A DNA stretch of 64,000 nucleotides from Myrica gale (lineage: Eukaryota; Streptophyta; Magnoliopsida; Fagales; Myricaceae), in contig OZ005612.1 of the NCBI GenBank assembly GCA_963930655.1, positions 18,481,001 to 18,545,000 on the forward strand, in the 5' to 3' direction. The notes beneath the pieces are model-generated. The model made no database searches. It was not told the DNA's origin and saw nothing but the letters and a program-made list of their open reading frames with translations. Each line of letters opens with the position of its first letter. Position 1 is the stretch's first letter. Made by a program: the position numbers and the translations under genes. Below, piece by piece: positions 13,314 through 26,300 of this stretch.

Positions 13314-13734
13314 GTGTTGTTTGTTTGCCAAAATTTTAAAGAATATTCCCGAAATTTTATGAATGTTTACTTTATTGGGGTTTGTCATGAAAAATAGAAT
13401 GTGTAGGTGTAAAAGTTAAGACTATATTTGTTTAAGTTCTCAAAAAATTTTCAAAAATTTCTCACTGACTTTTTCATCAATTCTAATACATTTTCAACAA
13501 TCTCAATAATTTTTTCATCAATTTCAATACATTTTCACCAATCCTAATAACTTTTTACAAATTTCAACAATTTTTAACTAACTTTTCGCCAATCTCAAGA
13601 GAATTTACACTACTTCCAAACAAATATAAAAACAAAAACTGTTTTGAGAACTAGAACAGACATAGTCTAAAAATTTTGGAGTATGATTGACGTGTCAAAA
13701 CTGTTTGAGACCCAAAATTGGCGGCTAAATAAAC
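13314..13734. repeat. MITE-like repeat, family A copy 2 (split)
   Basis: Second copy of the unit at 12345-12525, inserted in the 3' part of the LINE. Its halves 13314-13419 and 13668-13734 are separated by a 248-bp MITE. Confidence 0.6.
13420..13667. mobile_element. Harbinger/Tourist-like MITE with TAA target duplication
   Basis: 248 bp with terminal inverted repeats (left GACTATATTTGTTTAAGTTC, right read inward GACTATGTCTGTTCTAGTTC, then CAAAA on both) and TAA duplicated at 13417-13419 and 13668-13670. The uninterrupted family A copy near 12455 shows the empty site with a single TAA. The 3-bp TWA target is typical of PIF/Harbinger MITEs. Confidence 0.8.
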
Positions 13735-14525
13735 CTGTCCTTTGGACCAAAACGAGTGGCGAGCAATTGATTTGATTCTGACGACGAGGCGCCCAAGAAA
13801 ATATCCAATCCGGATGGTCAGCAAGAAAGGTTCTAATAACACCAATAGGCCCACTCAGAGGGCTTTCGACAGGCTCGCAGATAGCACGACAACAAATGAG
13901 AGAATCTCCTTCAAAAATTACATACTCAAGACCAATGCGAGACACCCATTGGCAGGTAGAGAGAGCAGCACGAATCTCAGCAAGAAAAGGATTCGAAGTG
14001 AAGACAGAATCACCCCAGGCATGAATAAGAGAGCCATTAGGGGGGCCGACAAACCACCCTCAAAAAAGTTGTGCTTCCTCGAGTGGCAGCATCAATGTTG
14101 ACCTTGTGTAAACCGGGAAGAGGTGGGCACCAACGAGAAAGGGTAGCAACATCCGAAACAGACCAAGTAGCAAGGTGATCTTCAGGTCTTCTATTCATAT
14201 TAATTACCATCTCAGGAGGACTGACTCTAATCTTGATGCACCGAGAGATTTCGAGAGAACCAAATGATGTCACAAATCACAGCAGCTTGAAGGAGGAAGT
14301 CTTTATCATAGACATGATGAATACCCAAGGAGGAAGAGGGATTCATACGACAGGTGCTCCACGAATGGATATCCAATTAAATGTTGTAGATTCGCCAAGT
14401 TGAGGGGCCAGCTAGCATTGAGCCGCAAAAATTGGATCAGAGGCATCTAAGGAACAGATGCTCAATAGTTTTAGGCTCTTCTTTGCAGAGAGGGCAAAGA
14501 AAAAACTTCGCAGAGAGTCTATCAT

Positions 14526-14691
14526 GCATGAAATGCAGTTTACCACGAACAGTCATAGCACCCGCTGCAAGTTTCCAAAGAAGTTTTAGGCAAGCTTGTA
14601 GTTTGAAGGCATGAAATGCAGTTTACCACGAACAGCCATAGCACCCGCTGCTAGTTTCCAAAGAAGTTTTAGGCGAGCTTGTAGTGGAAGC
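14526..14691. repeat. 83-bp tandem duplication at the 5' end of the LINE
   Basis: GCATGAAATGCAGTTTACCA starts at 14526 and again at 14609. The two copies differ at only a few bases. The second copy runs directly into the target-site duplication. Confidence 0.85.
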
Positions 14692-14891
14692 AATATTGTT
14701 ATTGATTCACTGTTCTGCATTATATAAATTATCAAAAGAAGCACGTGGGAAAAATGAAGAGGTGTGCATTTATTCTTTCCTACGTGAACTTGTCTACCAA
14801 CTTAAACAACAAAGAAAAATAATTTCATAAATTATCATTTGTCAATAAATAATGTGTCCTCATTAATTATCAAATCAATCCGTATGTTTTT

Positions 14892-15003
14892 ATTAATTTT
14901 AATTACATCTCAAATTCTCTATCGTAGTTAAAATAACGGAGAGTTATCAAGAGATTTTTTTTCCTGTTAGACATAGAGAATTTGAAGTAAAATTAAAATT
15001 AAT
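14892..15003. repeat. Foldback (hairpin) MITE-like sequence
   Basis: Arms 14892-14922 and 14973-15003 are inverted copies (left ATTAATTTTAATTACATC followed by TCAAATTCTCTAT, with few mismatches), separated by about 50 bp. Imperfect pairing continues outward for some 15 bp on each side. Confidence 0.65.
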
Positions 15004-15015
15004 AGGGATTAATCA

Positions 15016-17800
15016 TACTTGGAATTTTGAGTGATTTGAAAAATTATGGAAGACATATGGTTATTAGTAATTGGTTAACATATATTTCTGTGAGCCACGT
15101 GAGATTTTTCTATTTACAGGTCACTTGAGTTGACGAAATGACTACATCAGACAATAATAATTTTATAAGGATTAATGTAAGACGAAACTTACTCTAAGAA
15201 CCAGTTTGATATTGGACAACACTCTAAAAATTAATAGACTAATTAAGGCTTAATTTAAAGAAACATCCAAACAAAGAAAAATGCATCGAGTCAAACAACG
15301 ATAACATGGTGAACTCCACTGCCTAGAAACAATCTTGGTCTGTAAATTTTTTTTTTAATGAGTTGTGTTGTAAGAAAATGGTTTAAGCTATTTTACAATT
15401 TGAATGTCAACTAAAATTTTAGGCATAATTAAAATGATTATAAAATAATTTTTTTATTCTTTTTCAAATTATTATTATTATAATATTTATTTAATTTTTT
15501 TAAACCTTTTCACTTTTTTATCAATTTTATACTCTAAAATTTTAACAATTCCAACGTATTAATGTTCAAATACCACCTTAAATCCAACAGATATCCATAA
15601 TAATTAGCCATATTTTTATTAAAAACAAATAAATATTATATTTGTGTTGTAAAATTTTTGGTATTAGGTTTAGTGTTAGTACTGAATTTAGTGAAAAAGT
15701 AAAGAGAGATGTAATTTTTTATATTTTTTGTAATGAATAATTATAATTTGATAGAAGATTTGTGTATTTTATTGTGAATCAGTGAAATATTTTATAAAAA
15801 ATTTTGAACAAACGCAACATAATGCCGTTGATCTCTCGCCTAACATTTGGAATTAACCCTCCTGTCTGCAAATTCCTTTTTCAATTGACGCAGCGCAAGG
15901 AATAGAAAGAAAAACGAAGTTCGTGGACAAAAGACGGCCTCTGTTCGTTCAGTACGGAAATGACGTGGACAAAAGACGGCCAGAGCTAAATATGTCTGGT
16001 TGCCAAGCCCGGTGCGTGGCGATATTATCATCGAACATATCCTACGGTTACGTGGCCATACCGACCGTCCATTTTCCATCCAGCTCGTCCCTAGCCTCTG
16101 CCTCTTCGATCGGCTCGACTCGGTCCATCCTTAGCCCCGCCAGAACCGAAATTTTTAGGTTAATTATAAAAATCCTTCGTCAACTTATATATTAATCTCA
16201 AATATCCTATAAACTCGAATGTATTGTAACTTTCTCTCACAAATCATGTTTTTCATTGAGATTTCATCACTCAATTTAATGAATTTATATCAAACGATTT
16301 TTGTCCAACTTTATCGATACGTAATCTTCTCCTTGCTTGAAAAGACAAATTTGACCAGTTTGATTGTAAGTGAGTCATCTTTTTTGTTTTAATAAAAAAA
16401 ATCAGCAAAACTACATATTATTTTTTGACTCTACAAATTGATAAAATCATTGTAGAAGACTAATAAGAACTCAAACGAGGGTAACTTCGTTTTTTCAAGT
16501 AAGGAGAAGACTACGTATCGTTAAAGTGAGACAAAAACTGTTCGATATAACAATTTTAGTAGGTTGAAGAATGAAATCGCAACGAAAAATATAGTTTGCA
16601 GAGACAAACGAGCTCGAATTTAGGAGGAGGACATTTAAAATTGGGGTATAAGTTAGTTAGAATTTTTGTAATTAACCCAAAATTTTTGCTGGGCACGTCG
16701 CTCGCGCTGATAATGAAGCAGTTCCTTTAACCTCAATTGCACCGAAGCTTTTGATCACAGAGGGGCCCATGATTGGGATGACTAAAGTCCTTGGCATACA
16801 TGTGACCAAAGGCACGGTAGCGTAGACCTGTCGGTGGACGAGGATTAATTATTTAAATTATATAATATAGTTTTAAAAAAAGATAGATACACCAAATCAA
16901 ATTTATTATAAAACTCATATTTTGAAATTTTTTTATATAAATATTATTAAATAATATTTAATTTAAAAAATTATAAATATCTCAAACTCAAAAATCCTAG
17001 CGTCAGGCACGGGTCCCCAAGTTATTCTCTTTTGCTATTGGGGAGCATTGGTTATTTTCTCTCACCCTCATTTTTCCGTGACAAACTCAAAGTCAGAACC
17101 CACACGCACAGCTGGCCGGAGATTCGGGTTCGTCGGGAGAATCTTGTCCGACCAATTGACACTTTCTAACGTTTAAATACAGTTCCTATGACGGGGCTTC
17201 GCTTCTTCTTGGGAGTGGTCCGATCTCTCCTATAGAAAGGAGGAGATTTCATATGAAGTTGAATAAGATAACCTATTGATTTAAAATCATTGACTTTAAC
17301 TACCTTTTATTACCTAAGAATTGGAAACTAAGTAACACCAAACATTTATTTATTTACTTAATTATATGCATTTTTCTATTTCTTTGTTTTTTTTTACAAT
17401 TTTTGTACAACAAATTTTCTTATAATTTAACAGTCTGTTTAAAATTGGAGATACTATCTGAAATTTGCGGAAATTAGTCTTACGTGTTGAAAAGAAAAAA
17501 AATAGCCTTATAATTTGTTTGATGCTAAATATGCTTAGTGGTAACCGACTGATTTTAACTAATTTCGACTGAATTATTTATCATTTTTCTTACAGCTTAT
17601 TTGAAATTTTTAGTCCTAGTGATATGAAAAACATAAATTTAGTCTCTATAATTCTATTTTCGCTTATCATTGATACTTCATTTTATCACTTTCTGAAATC
17701 AAATAGACTAAATTTATATTTTTCATATCAAAAAAATTAAATCAATTTTTACATACATATATTAACCTTGTTATTACGATAATTTCGGTTCCATCATCCA
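15016..17800. other. Long AT-rich intergenic stretch
   Basis: No gene is supported. A GTGGACAAAAGACGGCC motif occurs twice near 15922 and 15966. A foldback with arms near 17621-17648 and 17703-17730 (GATATGAAAAA then TAAATTTAGTCT) looks like another MITE. The 15645-15825 segment is AT-rich and repeat-like. Confidence 0.4.
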
Positions 17801-19274
17801 CCATCTCACTTTCACTCCCCCGGCTTAGAGCGTACAACGAATGTGGCTGAGCAGCAGCAGAGCGAAGCTCGGCTCCAAATTCTCTACTTTCTTTTCCTTC
17901 TCTCTTAAATCCAGCTCTTGTTCCTCTTCCGTCAGTCCTATTCCTATTTATACTTTTGCAAACACCCAAGTAGTTGAATTTTCCATTTTTCTCTACATTC
18001 AAGGCACTCTTTTTCTCTGTATCTGTGCCTCCGGTTTCTGTTTCGATCTCTCCCTCTGGATCTACGGCCTCTCGCTGGAGTTTGATGCCACTGTCATAAC
18101 ATAAGTATTTGTCACCGGCGGTGAGTAAGTTATATATTTGGATGTTTATTTTGTATCTTCTAATCAAACTTTTGAAGAATTGTACCTCTTATCAAAATGA
18201 CTGTGGAAATGGAGAGTGAGCGTTTAAGAAATTTTATTAGCGTCATAGTTCGTTTCAAAATCTGCTTCCAGGCTGCTTCACCCTAGAAGTTGCCAACTTG
18301 CCGCTTGCTGCAAAAGCATCCGAGTCTAACACTAGTAGTATTGGTGTATGACTTTAAACGTAGTATAGTGCTTCCATACTCTGTGCTCAACAAGTTTAAG
18401 TTTAAGTTTAAATAGGCGATGGAGGGGATTCATGTTTGAAACGCCTATGATCTTCTCTGATTTGATCCAATTATGACTCGTTTGTCACAAAGGCAAAAAC
18501 TGATAGATAATGGTAAACTTCATCATGTTAATCAACACTCGAGAGCATAACAAGTAGTATTTGATATTATTTTTTGCAGACGAAAAAGTAGTAGCATTTT
18601 ACAAGGCCCGCAAGCGGCTGTTATAGTATTTCTATGCCAGTTAACTGGGTTTGTGAAATGAAGGGGAGATAAAAAAGGGAGCATATTGGTTAAGCTTAAG
18701 CATATTCTGTCCTATTTCGTTCTTATGAAGAATCTATAAGTTCATGAATGCATCAGTTTATCCAACTATTTTTCTTGTGTTGCCAATTCTGTTATACACT
18801 TCGTTTTTTTATTCATGGCGTTTCCGGTCTTCAAGAAAAACACTTTTTGTGCGGAGGGAAAGTCTCAAAGAAAACGGAGGAGCCTGCTTTTCGCCTAAAC
18901 TTTCTGAAAAGGCAAGAATGTCTGCCTGAATACTGCAATTGACTGAAGTAATTTTGGCGCTTTTGCTTGATTATTCTTTTAAGTTGTTGGAAATAATTTG
19001 GAGACTGTCATCCCCGAGCTAAATTCAATGGAATAAAAGTACTTTGGCCAATCAAACCAGCCATTGTGCAAAATTTCCATATTCTTCATGTCCCGTGGAT
19101 CTTATGTACTAGGCAGATGTGATCTTTTGAGATTCGATCTGTTTACTAGTATATCTATACCTGATAAGAAGCGGGAATCTCTAACCCTTCTTTTGTGTGT
19201 TTTTGAGTTGTATGTCAGGTGACTTTGACGCATTGCTGAGTTATAGTTAATGATTGGGAAGATAATCAAGTACC

Positions 19275-21724
19275 ATGTCTAGTAGGGTTACACAATCTGG
19301 TTACACTGGAGACACAATGACTGGCAACTCATTGCAGCGTTGCCAATCTGTTTGGATGGCTCATTGGACGAGCGCAAGCTGTAAGTCACCTACTCAGGCT
19401 TGTAGTAATTCATCAATTCCTTTCAAGTCCAAGGAAGAAGTTCACGGTAATAAAAAGCACTCTGTACTTGGTGGACCAGGGATAGCAACAGAAATTTATC
19501 CTGAACAGTATACAGAAGTTACGAAAGCCAAGACAGTTAATGTTATCAGTGAGAGTCCAACAGCAAGTTCAAAAACATTAAGGGGAGAGAGATTAGTTTG
19601 CCAGCCCTTTCCTATGTTCAATCTGTCTCAAAAGAAAGAGCGCGGTTCAGCTTCGAAGAGCAAGGAAGCCATGGATCACGGGGAAGTGCTAAGTTCTCGA
19701 GATGATCTCAACTCTGGACATACTAATGTTCCTCCCCCCAGAAGCAAGAGTTGCGTACCTTCGAAGTTTGCACGGGCTTCTCCTGATACAGACACTCTGG
19801 AATGTTGTTTTCAGCCTGGAGGCATTTCACCCCACTCAAAGCAACAGGTGATATCTCATAAAGATCTTGAAACGAGCAGCTTAGCTATTTCAACATCTCT
19901 TCAGGATGATTTTATGAGGTCGAGTTTAAAAATTGTGCCACATGGATCTAACGGGGGAAGGACTTCACTGCAGTCCTTAATGACACAAGAAGAAATAAAT
20001 CAATCTGGGAAGTCATTGCTGAGGCAGAAAGAGGTGACTCTGTTACTGAATGATCCCTCTACAAGCAGTAATCAGCAAGCGCATCTTGTTGGTATACAGG
20101 GCCAGACCATGCAGAATCATTCTGGTATAGGATTTTTTCCGAGCCAGAGTAGCCCCACAGAGGGGACCCGGTCAGAAAAACTATATGGTGGATGTTATTC
20201 TTTACGAAGACTGCCATACTCCGTTCATGATGTGGAGACTATGAGAATATACACCACTGTCAACTCCATGGAAGGATCACCTAGAACTCCTTCCAAGTTC
20301 TCCCAAACAACTCGCCATTTATTGATCACAAGAAAGACCGATGTTGACGTATGTGATGAACATCAACATCAAATAGGTGGGGATTCAACAGTATTCACTA
20401 AATTCAAAGGGAATACTTTCCGTGAGCCTCACAGTTTATCTCCAGGATTTCATTTCCCTCTTCAGTGCGGATTGAAACTGCAACCTCTAAAGAGCTCCAC
20501 AGACAGTCGTGGAAAAGAAAATGTTACAGATTTAAACATTTCAGTTGGATTGAAAAACGAGTCATCAGCTGAAACTGATACTATGGACATGGATGCTTTT
20601 CAGGAGAACCATCATCCTGGTGTGTATACTCCCAATCTTGGATATTCTGGATTCTATTGGATGGATTGTAAAAAGTTGATGACTAGGATTCTAGGGTTAC
20701 AGCATCACACTTAGAACAAGATGCTCATTGTTGAATGGGCAACACGAATATTTATGATCTTATTGAAGTTTATTGAATAGCTTTGTATGTATCATGTGTA
20801 CTTTGCACTTATATAGTAAGCTTTTCCGTGCTCTTTTTGGGCTTATGATGCTGCCTGTTTGTTGCAGGTGTTGCTCCATCCCTACCAAATAAGGTAACTC
20901 TTGCTATACTTTGATCTTTTGGATGATGTTTCCTTTCTTCTGTCATTAAAAAGGACTAGACCAGGCGCCTATTGTGTTCCAATTAAATTGAGCTTGTAGT
21001 AGTCATCCTATGCAAGAATGAATCTGTTAATACTGAAATCTGATGTGGTATTTTATTACCAAAATATTGGTATTTTTAGTACCTCAAGGAGAAGTCACCG
21101 ATATCTCAAGCTGTAGATGCTTCAGCTGGAGAGGAAATAGTAGGCGGGCCGCCGCACAGTGAGTTATTTGATATAAATCAAGCACTTCCTGATCTTCCTC
21201 TTTTGGCAAGCCCTGTGGGTTGCGGGGAGACAAGCTCATCAAGAACCCATAGTTTGGAAGCGGAACGCCTCCTTTCTCAAGCTGAGCCCATGACTTCCAA
21301 ATCCAGTGGTTGTCCTGGTGGCCTTCTGAGACCAGAGCCAAGCGGCAGATGGGTCAAACGCCTCAAGTTGAGAGCTTCAGGTTCTTCTTATGGTACCAAG
21401 AGCTCAGAAATGCTTGAAGCCTCTTCCCATGAAAAAGTCAATAAATCCTCCAGAAATTTTTTGAAAGGTGGCATAACCAGTGCAGAACCCACGACGGGTA
21501 GAAGTGATGGTAAAGATAAGATCACAGTAGATCAAAATGCAGTTTTGTTCAAGAAGGGTGAGTCCTTTTCTGTTGACCCAGAGAATAAAAGTCAATATGT
21601 AACACTTTCACATCCTTGGATTCAGAGGTGGTGCCAGAATCGGGCTGCATCTCCCAACAAGAAGCCTGCAGCGGTGGTATGTGAGCCACAATGGTCAAAG
21701 GCAACATTAGATGAGTTTGAGTAG
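19275..21724 (+). CDS. PCH1-like / F-box At2g16365-like protein, C-terminally truncated by a stop
   Basis: Resembles the At2g16365 product, PHOTOPERIODIC CONTROL OF HYPOCOTYL 1 (a phytochrome B-binding regulator, often annotated as an F-box protein). Exons 19275-20619, 20868-20893, 21080-21724 join in frame to 671 aa. A 5' UTR exon near 17800-18120 (donor GGCG/GTGAGTAAG) probably joins an exon starting 19219. Family signatures: MTGNSLQRCQSVWMAHWT near the N-terminus, the central SVHDVETMRIYTTVNSMEG, NESSAETDTMDMDAFQENH, SGRWVKRLKLRASGS and HPWIQRWCQNRAAS near the C-terminus. The frame ends DEFE-TAG, but reading on gives 40 more conserved codons (RQFPSIAAMGLMVKA ... FRKSGSFVVWNTKG) before TAA at 21845-21847. 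No F-box is evident. Expression and function of the short form are unknown. Confidence 0.82.
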
Positions 21725-21847
21725 AGGCAATTTCCAAGCATCGCTGCTATGGGACTGATGGTGAAGGCTATTTGTGGTTTCCAGCCGTGTGAATTTAGGA
21801 AAAGTGGGTCTTTTGTTGTTTGGAATACCAAAGGGGTCCCGCCGTAA
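21725..21847 (+). pseudogene. Post-stop conserved tail of the PCH1-like gene
   Basis: In frame with the upstream exon, the codons after TAG encode RQFPSIAAMGLMVKA, then CGFQPCEFRKSGSFVVWN and TKGVPP, then TAA. This is the usual C-terminus of the family. Family members have Lys at the stop position, so AAG to TAG is the simplest change. No frameshift is present in the tail, so the stop is recent, read through, or a sequencing error. Confidence 0.75.
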
Positions 21848-22709
21848 CTGTGCCCCATGTACTATGGGTTCATGAAAGAAGAAGCAAGGAGATTCTTTGA
21901 AGGGAGGCTAAACAAAGAGATCCGTGGAACGGTGATTGTTCTAGTTGTTGAAAAGGACAATAAATGCTTTGTCCATTCATATCAACCAGATCACCGAGAA
22001 GAGATGCAGATTTTTTCTTTTTAACCGTTTATATTCTGAATCCTCTATCCTTAAAGAGTTCTTCGTGCGCAGTGGGAATAACTCCAAAGTGGATTTGTTT
22101 CTAGAACATGGCAAATTCTTGGGGGAGGGACAAGAGGTGCAGCTATATCATGACAATCTGAAACCATATGGTATGTGCTGATGTGGTGTCCTCTTCCTCC
22201 CACTCCTGCCATGCGCAAACACAGAGTGAGAGAGATTAACATGTGTTGTATTGTGTGTGAGACATGTCAGCGAGGAGATGATAACAAAATTCTGTTTATC
22301 TTGCGACACTTTCAAGCTGTACCTGCTTCTGCATTTTTGGTGTTTCTACTATGTTATTGCTTTCGGATGATTGCGGTGTTTGAGAAAAGAGTGTAGTTTT
22401 TAGGGTAAAGGATGAAGTAGACAGGAGTTATACTCATGCATGCCGTGCGAAATCTGTCCTGTTAGCCTCTTATAACTGAAATAGTGAAATGGCCTTGAGC
22501 CACCCCTTTTCATTGGGCTGAAAAAGGAGGAGGGAAGCACAAGAAGTGAAGACAGGCGGCTGAAAAGAGCAGAAAGTCATTTCCTTTCCTTCTTCTGTGG
22601 AGTTTTGATGCATTTTCTTCCTCCTTTTTCAGTCCAATAAAAAGCGTTACATGACTAAACCAACATATTCACTAAAGGGTAAATGTTTTTTTTTGGTCCA
22701 AAGAAAAGG
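21848..22709. other. PCH1-like 3' flank with a foldback MITE at 22512-22638
   Basis: Presumed 3' UTR followed by intergenic DNA. ATTGGGCTGAAAAAGGAGGA at 22512 is matched by its inverted copy ending at 22638 (CTCCTTTTTCAGTCCAAT), giving a 127-bp MITE-like hairpin. No gene is recognised. Confidence 0.55.
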
Positions 22710-23300
22710 TTAACGATTACAAACTAAAGTTCGATCTTTAACATCACACCCAGTTTGTTCTAGAGCAGATTCAAAAAATCCACCGCCATGGATACTTGAG
22801 TCAATACATGGAGGAGCAAACTGAGTGATTATGTCTCTTAATGTGAGCACACCTATGGGTTGGTGCAATTCGTTGACCAGAAAGCTGTAATTGCTTTTCG
22901 TCCCTACCATATTTTCCATCGCTTGCTTGAGCGAGTCAGTTCTCTTGTTGGTGACTGGCGAGTCCATTCTTGGGAGGAATTTGTTTCTCAGTCGGAGGAT
23001 CCCCGCCAAGGTCGTGTTCAATTGTGGGATCAGAGCCTCCACCGGTCTCTACGTGAATGAACTCCTCTGCCGTTATTTCCCTACGGTTATGCCAAAAGTG
23101 CATAATGCGTTAGTTCCAAATGACCAGAAAGTTATGCCATGTGAAGGTCTAGTAGATATTGTCATATAAATAGCCTTTATCACCAACAATAGCCGATAAA
23201 GATAGCGAGGCTGAAACTTTGCGACAAACTCTGTTGGTCAGTCAAAGTTTGGAACCCCAGGCTGGAAAATATAAGGTAGGGAAGTGGAGACTGAAACTGC

Positions 23301-24840
23301 GTTTAGACCCTAGAATATACCTAGAGGGGGTGAATAGGTATTTAAAAACTAAAACACCTCTCTTTACAAGACCACAGAAAACCAAGTTCAAAAACTAATA
23401 CACTTGCACTATTAAAACCTATTCAAACAATATGATATAAGCACTTAACAGCAACCTCAAACAATCAAATTAAGAATGATTCAATCTTGACCAAATAGCT
23501 TTTAGAGAAACAATTACAGCAGCAATCACTACTCAATATATCAAAGACTCAAAACAGAAAAATCAAGATTGACATATAACTTTGACAACTATCAATTAAC
23601 AATAATGAGATATAGTCAGCAACAATATGATCAACTTAATTATGATTTTTCAGCAATGTAAAATCTGCACTTCAAGAAATAATATCACAACAACAGCCTA
23701 TCCAAATTTCAGCAAGCAACACTTAACGTATAAAGGATTTCTTGAACCTATTTCACACAAGAAATATTCTCAGACCCAACAATACAAATTCAAACTCTTA
23801 AGCAACAATATTCAACACTTCTAAGACTAATAACCAACAAAGATTCGGACAGAATTCAATAGTCACTAAGTTGACAATTTCAAGTTACCAATATCTTTCA
23901 GATCTGCAAAATAATCAACAAGAAATAGTTAGTTGCAAAAATATCAAGAAAGAAGAGAAAAGAATCAACACAGAAATTTTTGGTAACGAAGTGAAAAATT
24001 TCTCAAGAAGAACGTCTTCTGAGAAATAAAAAACACTCCGGGTGTTTCCACCAAGTCTTTCCACTAGAACGTCCGAATTTTACAATGGTGATCTTAACCA
24101 AAAACCTTTTGGCCTCAAGACCCCTTTTCCTATGTAAAATCACCCAAATCCACCGAATTGGGTTGGTGCCCAGCACCCACTCGAAGACCAGCAACTCTGG
24201 TGCTCGTTCTACAGCAGATCCCACGAACTCGTGGGCTTGAAGCTCCTCTGAAAACTTTCAGCAACAACTTTTCTTGAGAACCCACTCAAGAACCTCAACT
24301 CTTGGTGATGTGAATCTTCAATAGCAACGAACTAAGAACTTCCAGCCTTCAGTCGACGACAAGGCTCACTGATCTTCCACCAGAGGGAAGATTTACTCAC
24401 TCTCACAATCAGATCTGGTTAGAACAGATTTTTGCACAAGAGAGAAATGGGGGAAATCGAGTTCAGAGAGAGTTCTTGAAGTTTCGAGAGAATAGACGAT
24501 GAGTAAGTACGTCCAAAGCATTTGGGAAAGTGGTATATGACTTTAGTGAGGGTAGATAAGTCAAAACGAAAAAGTTATGATGACTGGACAATTTTCTAGA
24601 AGGTTATTACGTTATCTGCAATTTTCTCGCTAAGCTGACCCAAGGCTAACCCAGCCGACTGAAAATCTGTCTAACAGCTCCGTAACCAACTTCCAACCAT
24701 TCTAGATGCACCCAGCACCTTCCAGAAACTTTCTCCTTAGCTCCACATCATTCCAGACTTAATCAAGTTGCATTTACACATCTACAAATGGAAAATTACA
24801 TTTAACAAAGGATTGTTTTGACCATGGAAAATTATGCCAA
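23301..24840 (+). repeat. Dispersed repeat, GTTTAGACCCT family copy 1
   Basis: Starts with GTTTAGACCCTAGAATATAC followed by CTAGAGGGGGTGAATAGG. It inserts in the last intron of the CBS pseudogene. The internal landmark AACGAAGTGAAAAA and ACAATGGTGATC blocks recur, inverted, in the copy ending near 36309. The other boundary is uncertain. Probably an LTR- or TRIM-type non-coding retroelement, though no PBS was seen. Confidence 0.5.
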
Positions 24841-25834
24841 CATTACAAACACTTTCAGAGACTAACTTTCTGTCCCTAAAGAAATTGTCGTTCTCTATAA
24901 GAAGATAGGTGTCGCTGCTCCTTACGCTACCAATGAGCCTCTTAGTTCATTTACCACAGCAATGCAACCAATTCGGTTTTCCCAAAGAATGTGAAGAGCT
25001 TCCGCTAATGCTTTGGTATCCGTAAACATGAACACACTGCTCTTCATTCTCAAACCTAAATAGAAAACCGAGATGGGATAATATGCAAAACAAGTCAACG
25101 GAAACTAGTAGACAAATCGTCCTAAAAAAAGGGAAATATCCAACTACTTAAGTTTGAGGTACCGGAAGTCTGATAGAGTCTTGTTTTCAATGTTATTAAA
25201 CCACTCTAGTCCACTTGATTGTAGAAGAAATTGGATTACTGCAATCTGCCACAAAGACCATCAATTATCTACTGGGTCATTATGTACACAGTATATTTCA
25301 AGCTAAACTAGCAAGAGATTAGGACAGGGCCCAACTCATCTAATTTGATAAAGCACAAGGTTCCACTTTGTACTGTATCTAAAAACGCCATTGGCTGCTC
25401 CGATTTTCGTTGCAATTTTGCCTAGCAAATGTGTCATGTGTGTCCATGTTCCATACCTGCGTAATAAAACCAATGACCTTGGGAGTTGGAATACTCGATG
25501 ACAGGCACAACTTGTAATTGATGTTTCGAAAGAAGCAACAGGACATGAAAGAGTGTTTCGTCCAAGTGCACAGGGAAAAATGGATCCCACAGGAATGATT
25601 TAGCTAGCTCTCCAACCTGTCGCATACAGGACGGAATTCTGTCACTATCCAATGAAACAGAAACTAAATCCGTATCCATTTTTCATCAATTATGGTCTTG
25701 AAAAATTCAACTAAAGCATAACCTATTCGAGTTCACCAGTGGCATGAGCTACGCTTATTCCTTTAGAGGAAGTGGTCTAGGATCCAAAGCATTAGGAGTC
25801 CTTCATCAATTATATGACAGAGAAGATAATGCTG

Positions 25835-26300
25835 AAACAATGGTCTTGAAAATAGGGGACAACAAAGCCCCCGGGCCGGATGGATTTAATGCGGTCTTTT
25901 TCAAACGCGCTTGGTCTTGCTGGTAGCTATAGTGTACATCATCTGAAAGGGGAGACATTCAAGGCTACATGGTAAGGGATGTCGTACACTAATTTTGGTG
26001 TTGCTTAAATTTCTTACCTTCGTGAGATCCAAACTCAACTTACTACAGGGTTTTCAGAGAACTGAAGAAAACCTGCAATTTGTTTCCAATTGGGATCTGT
26101 TTCTTTCTGTGATTAGGATCAACATCTGAGCTTGTGTTTTTAACTCTTGTTAATTGGTTATGGGGTGGTAGCGCATTTGAGCTTGTGTTTTTTTTTTTTT
26201 AATCTTTGGTTGTTTTGTTATGGCGCGGTAGCAGAGTACCTGTAAGCAGGGACTAGTTTTGTTGTGTCCCTTTTTGATGTTGTACATTTCGTATTTCTCT
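25835..26300 (+). mobile_element. LINE fragment in a CBS pseudogene intron
   Basis: GDNKAPGPDGFNAVFFKRAW is the conserved N-terminal reverse-transcriptase motif of plant LINEs (APGPDG). It is followed, out of order, by a T-rich 3'-UTR-like segment (26100-26300) that contains a roughly 60-bp imperfect tandem duplication (GAGCTTGTGTTTTT ... GGTAGC). Only a scrap of the element remains. Confidence 0.65.

Larger units (their letters stand above)
13218..14697 (-). mobile_element. 5'-truncated LINE (non-LTR retrotransposon) with 16-bp TSD
   Basis: Perfect 16-bp direct repeats TAGTGGAAGCAATATT lie at 13218-13233 and 14682-14697. A T run directly follows the left repeat on the + strand, so this is the poly(A) end of a minus-strand element. 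The body encodes decayed zf-RVT and RNase H-like parts read on the minus strand: RGKLHFMHDRLSAKFF with CPLC, WCPPLPGLHKVNIDAATR, GLEYVIFEGDSL. This matches plant LINE RNase H C-termini. Stops and frameshifts show it is dead. It contains two nested MITEs and an 83-bp tandem duplication. Confidence 0.85.

Noticed and set aside
17742..18167. 141-codon minus-strand frame
   Set aside because: Overlaps the probable 5' UTR exon of the PCH1-like gene on the other strand; no family similarity.
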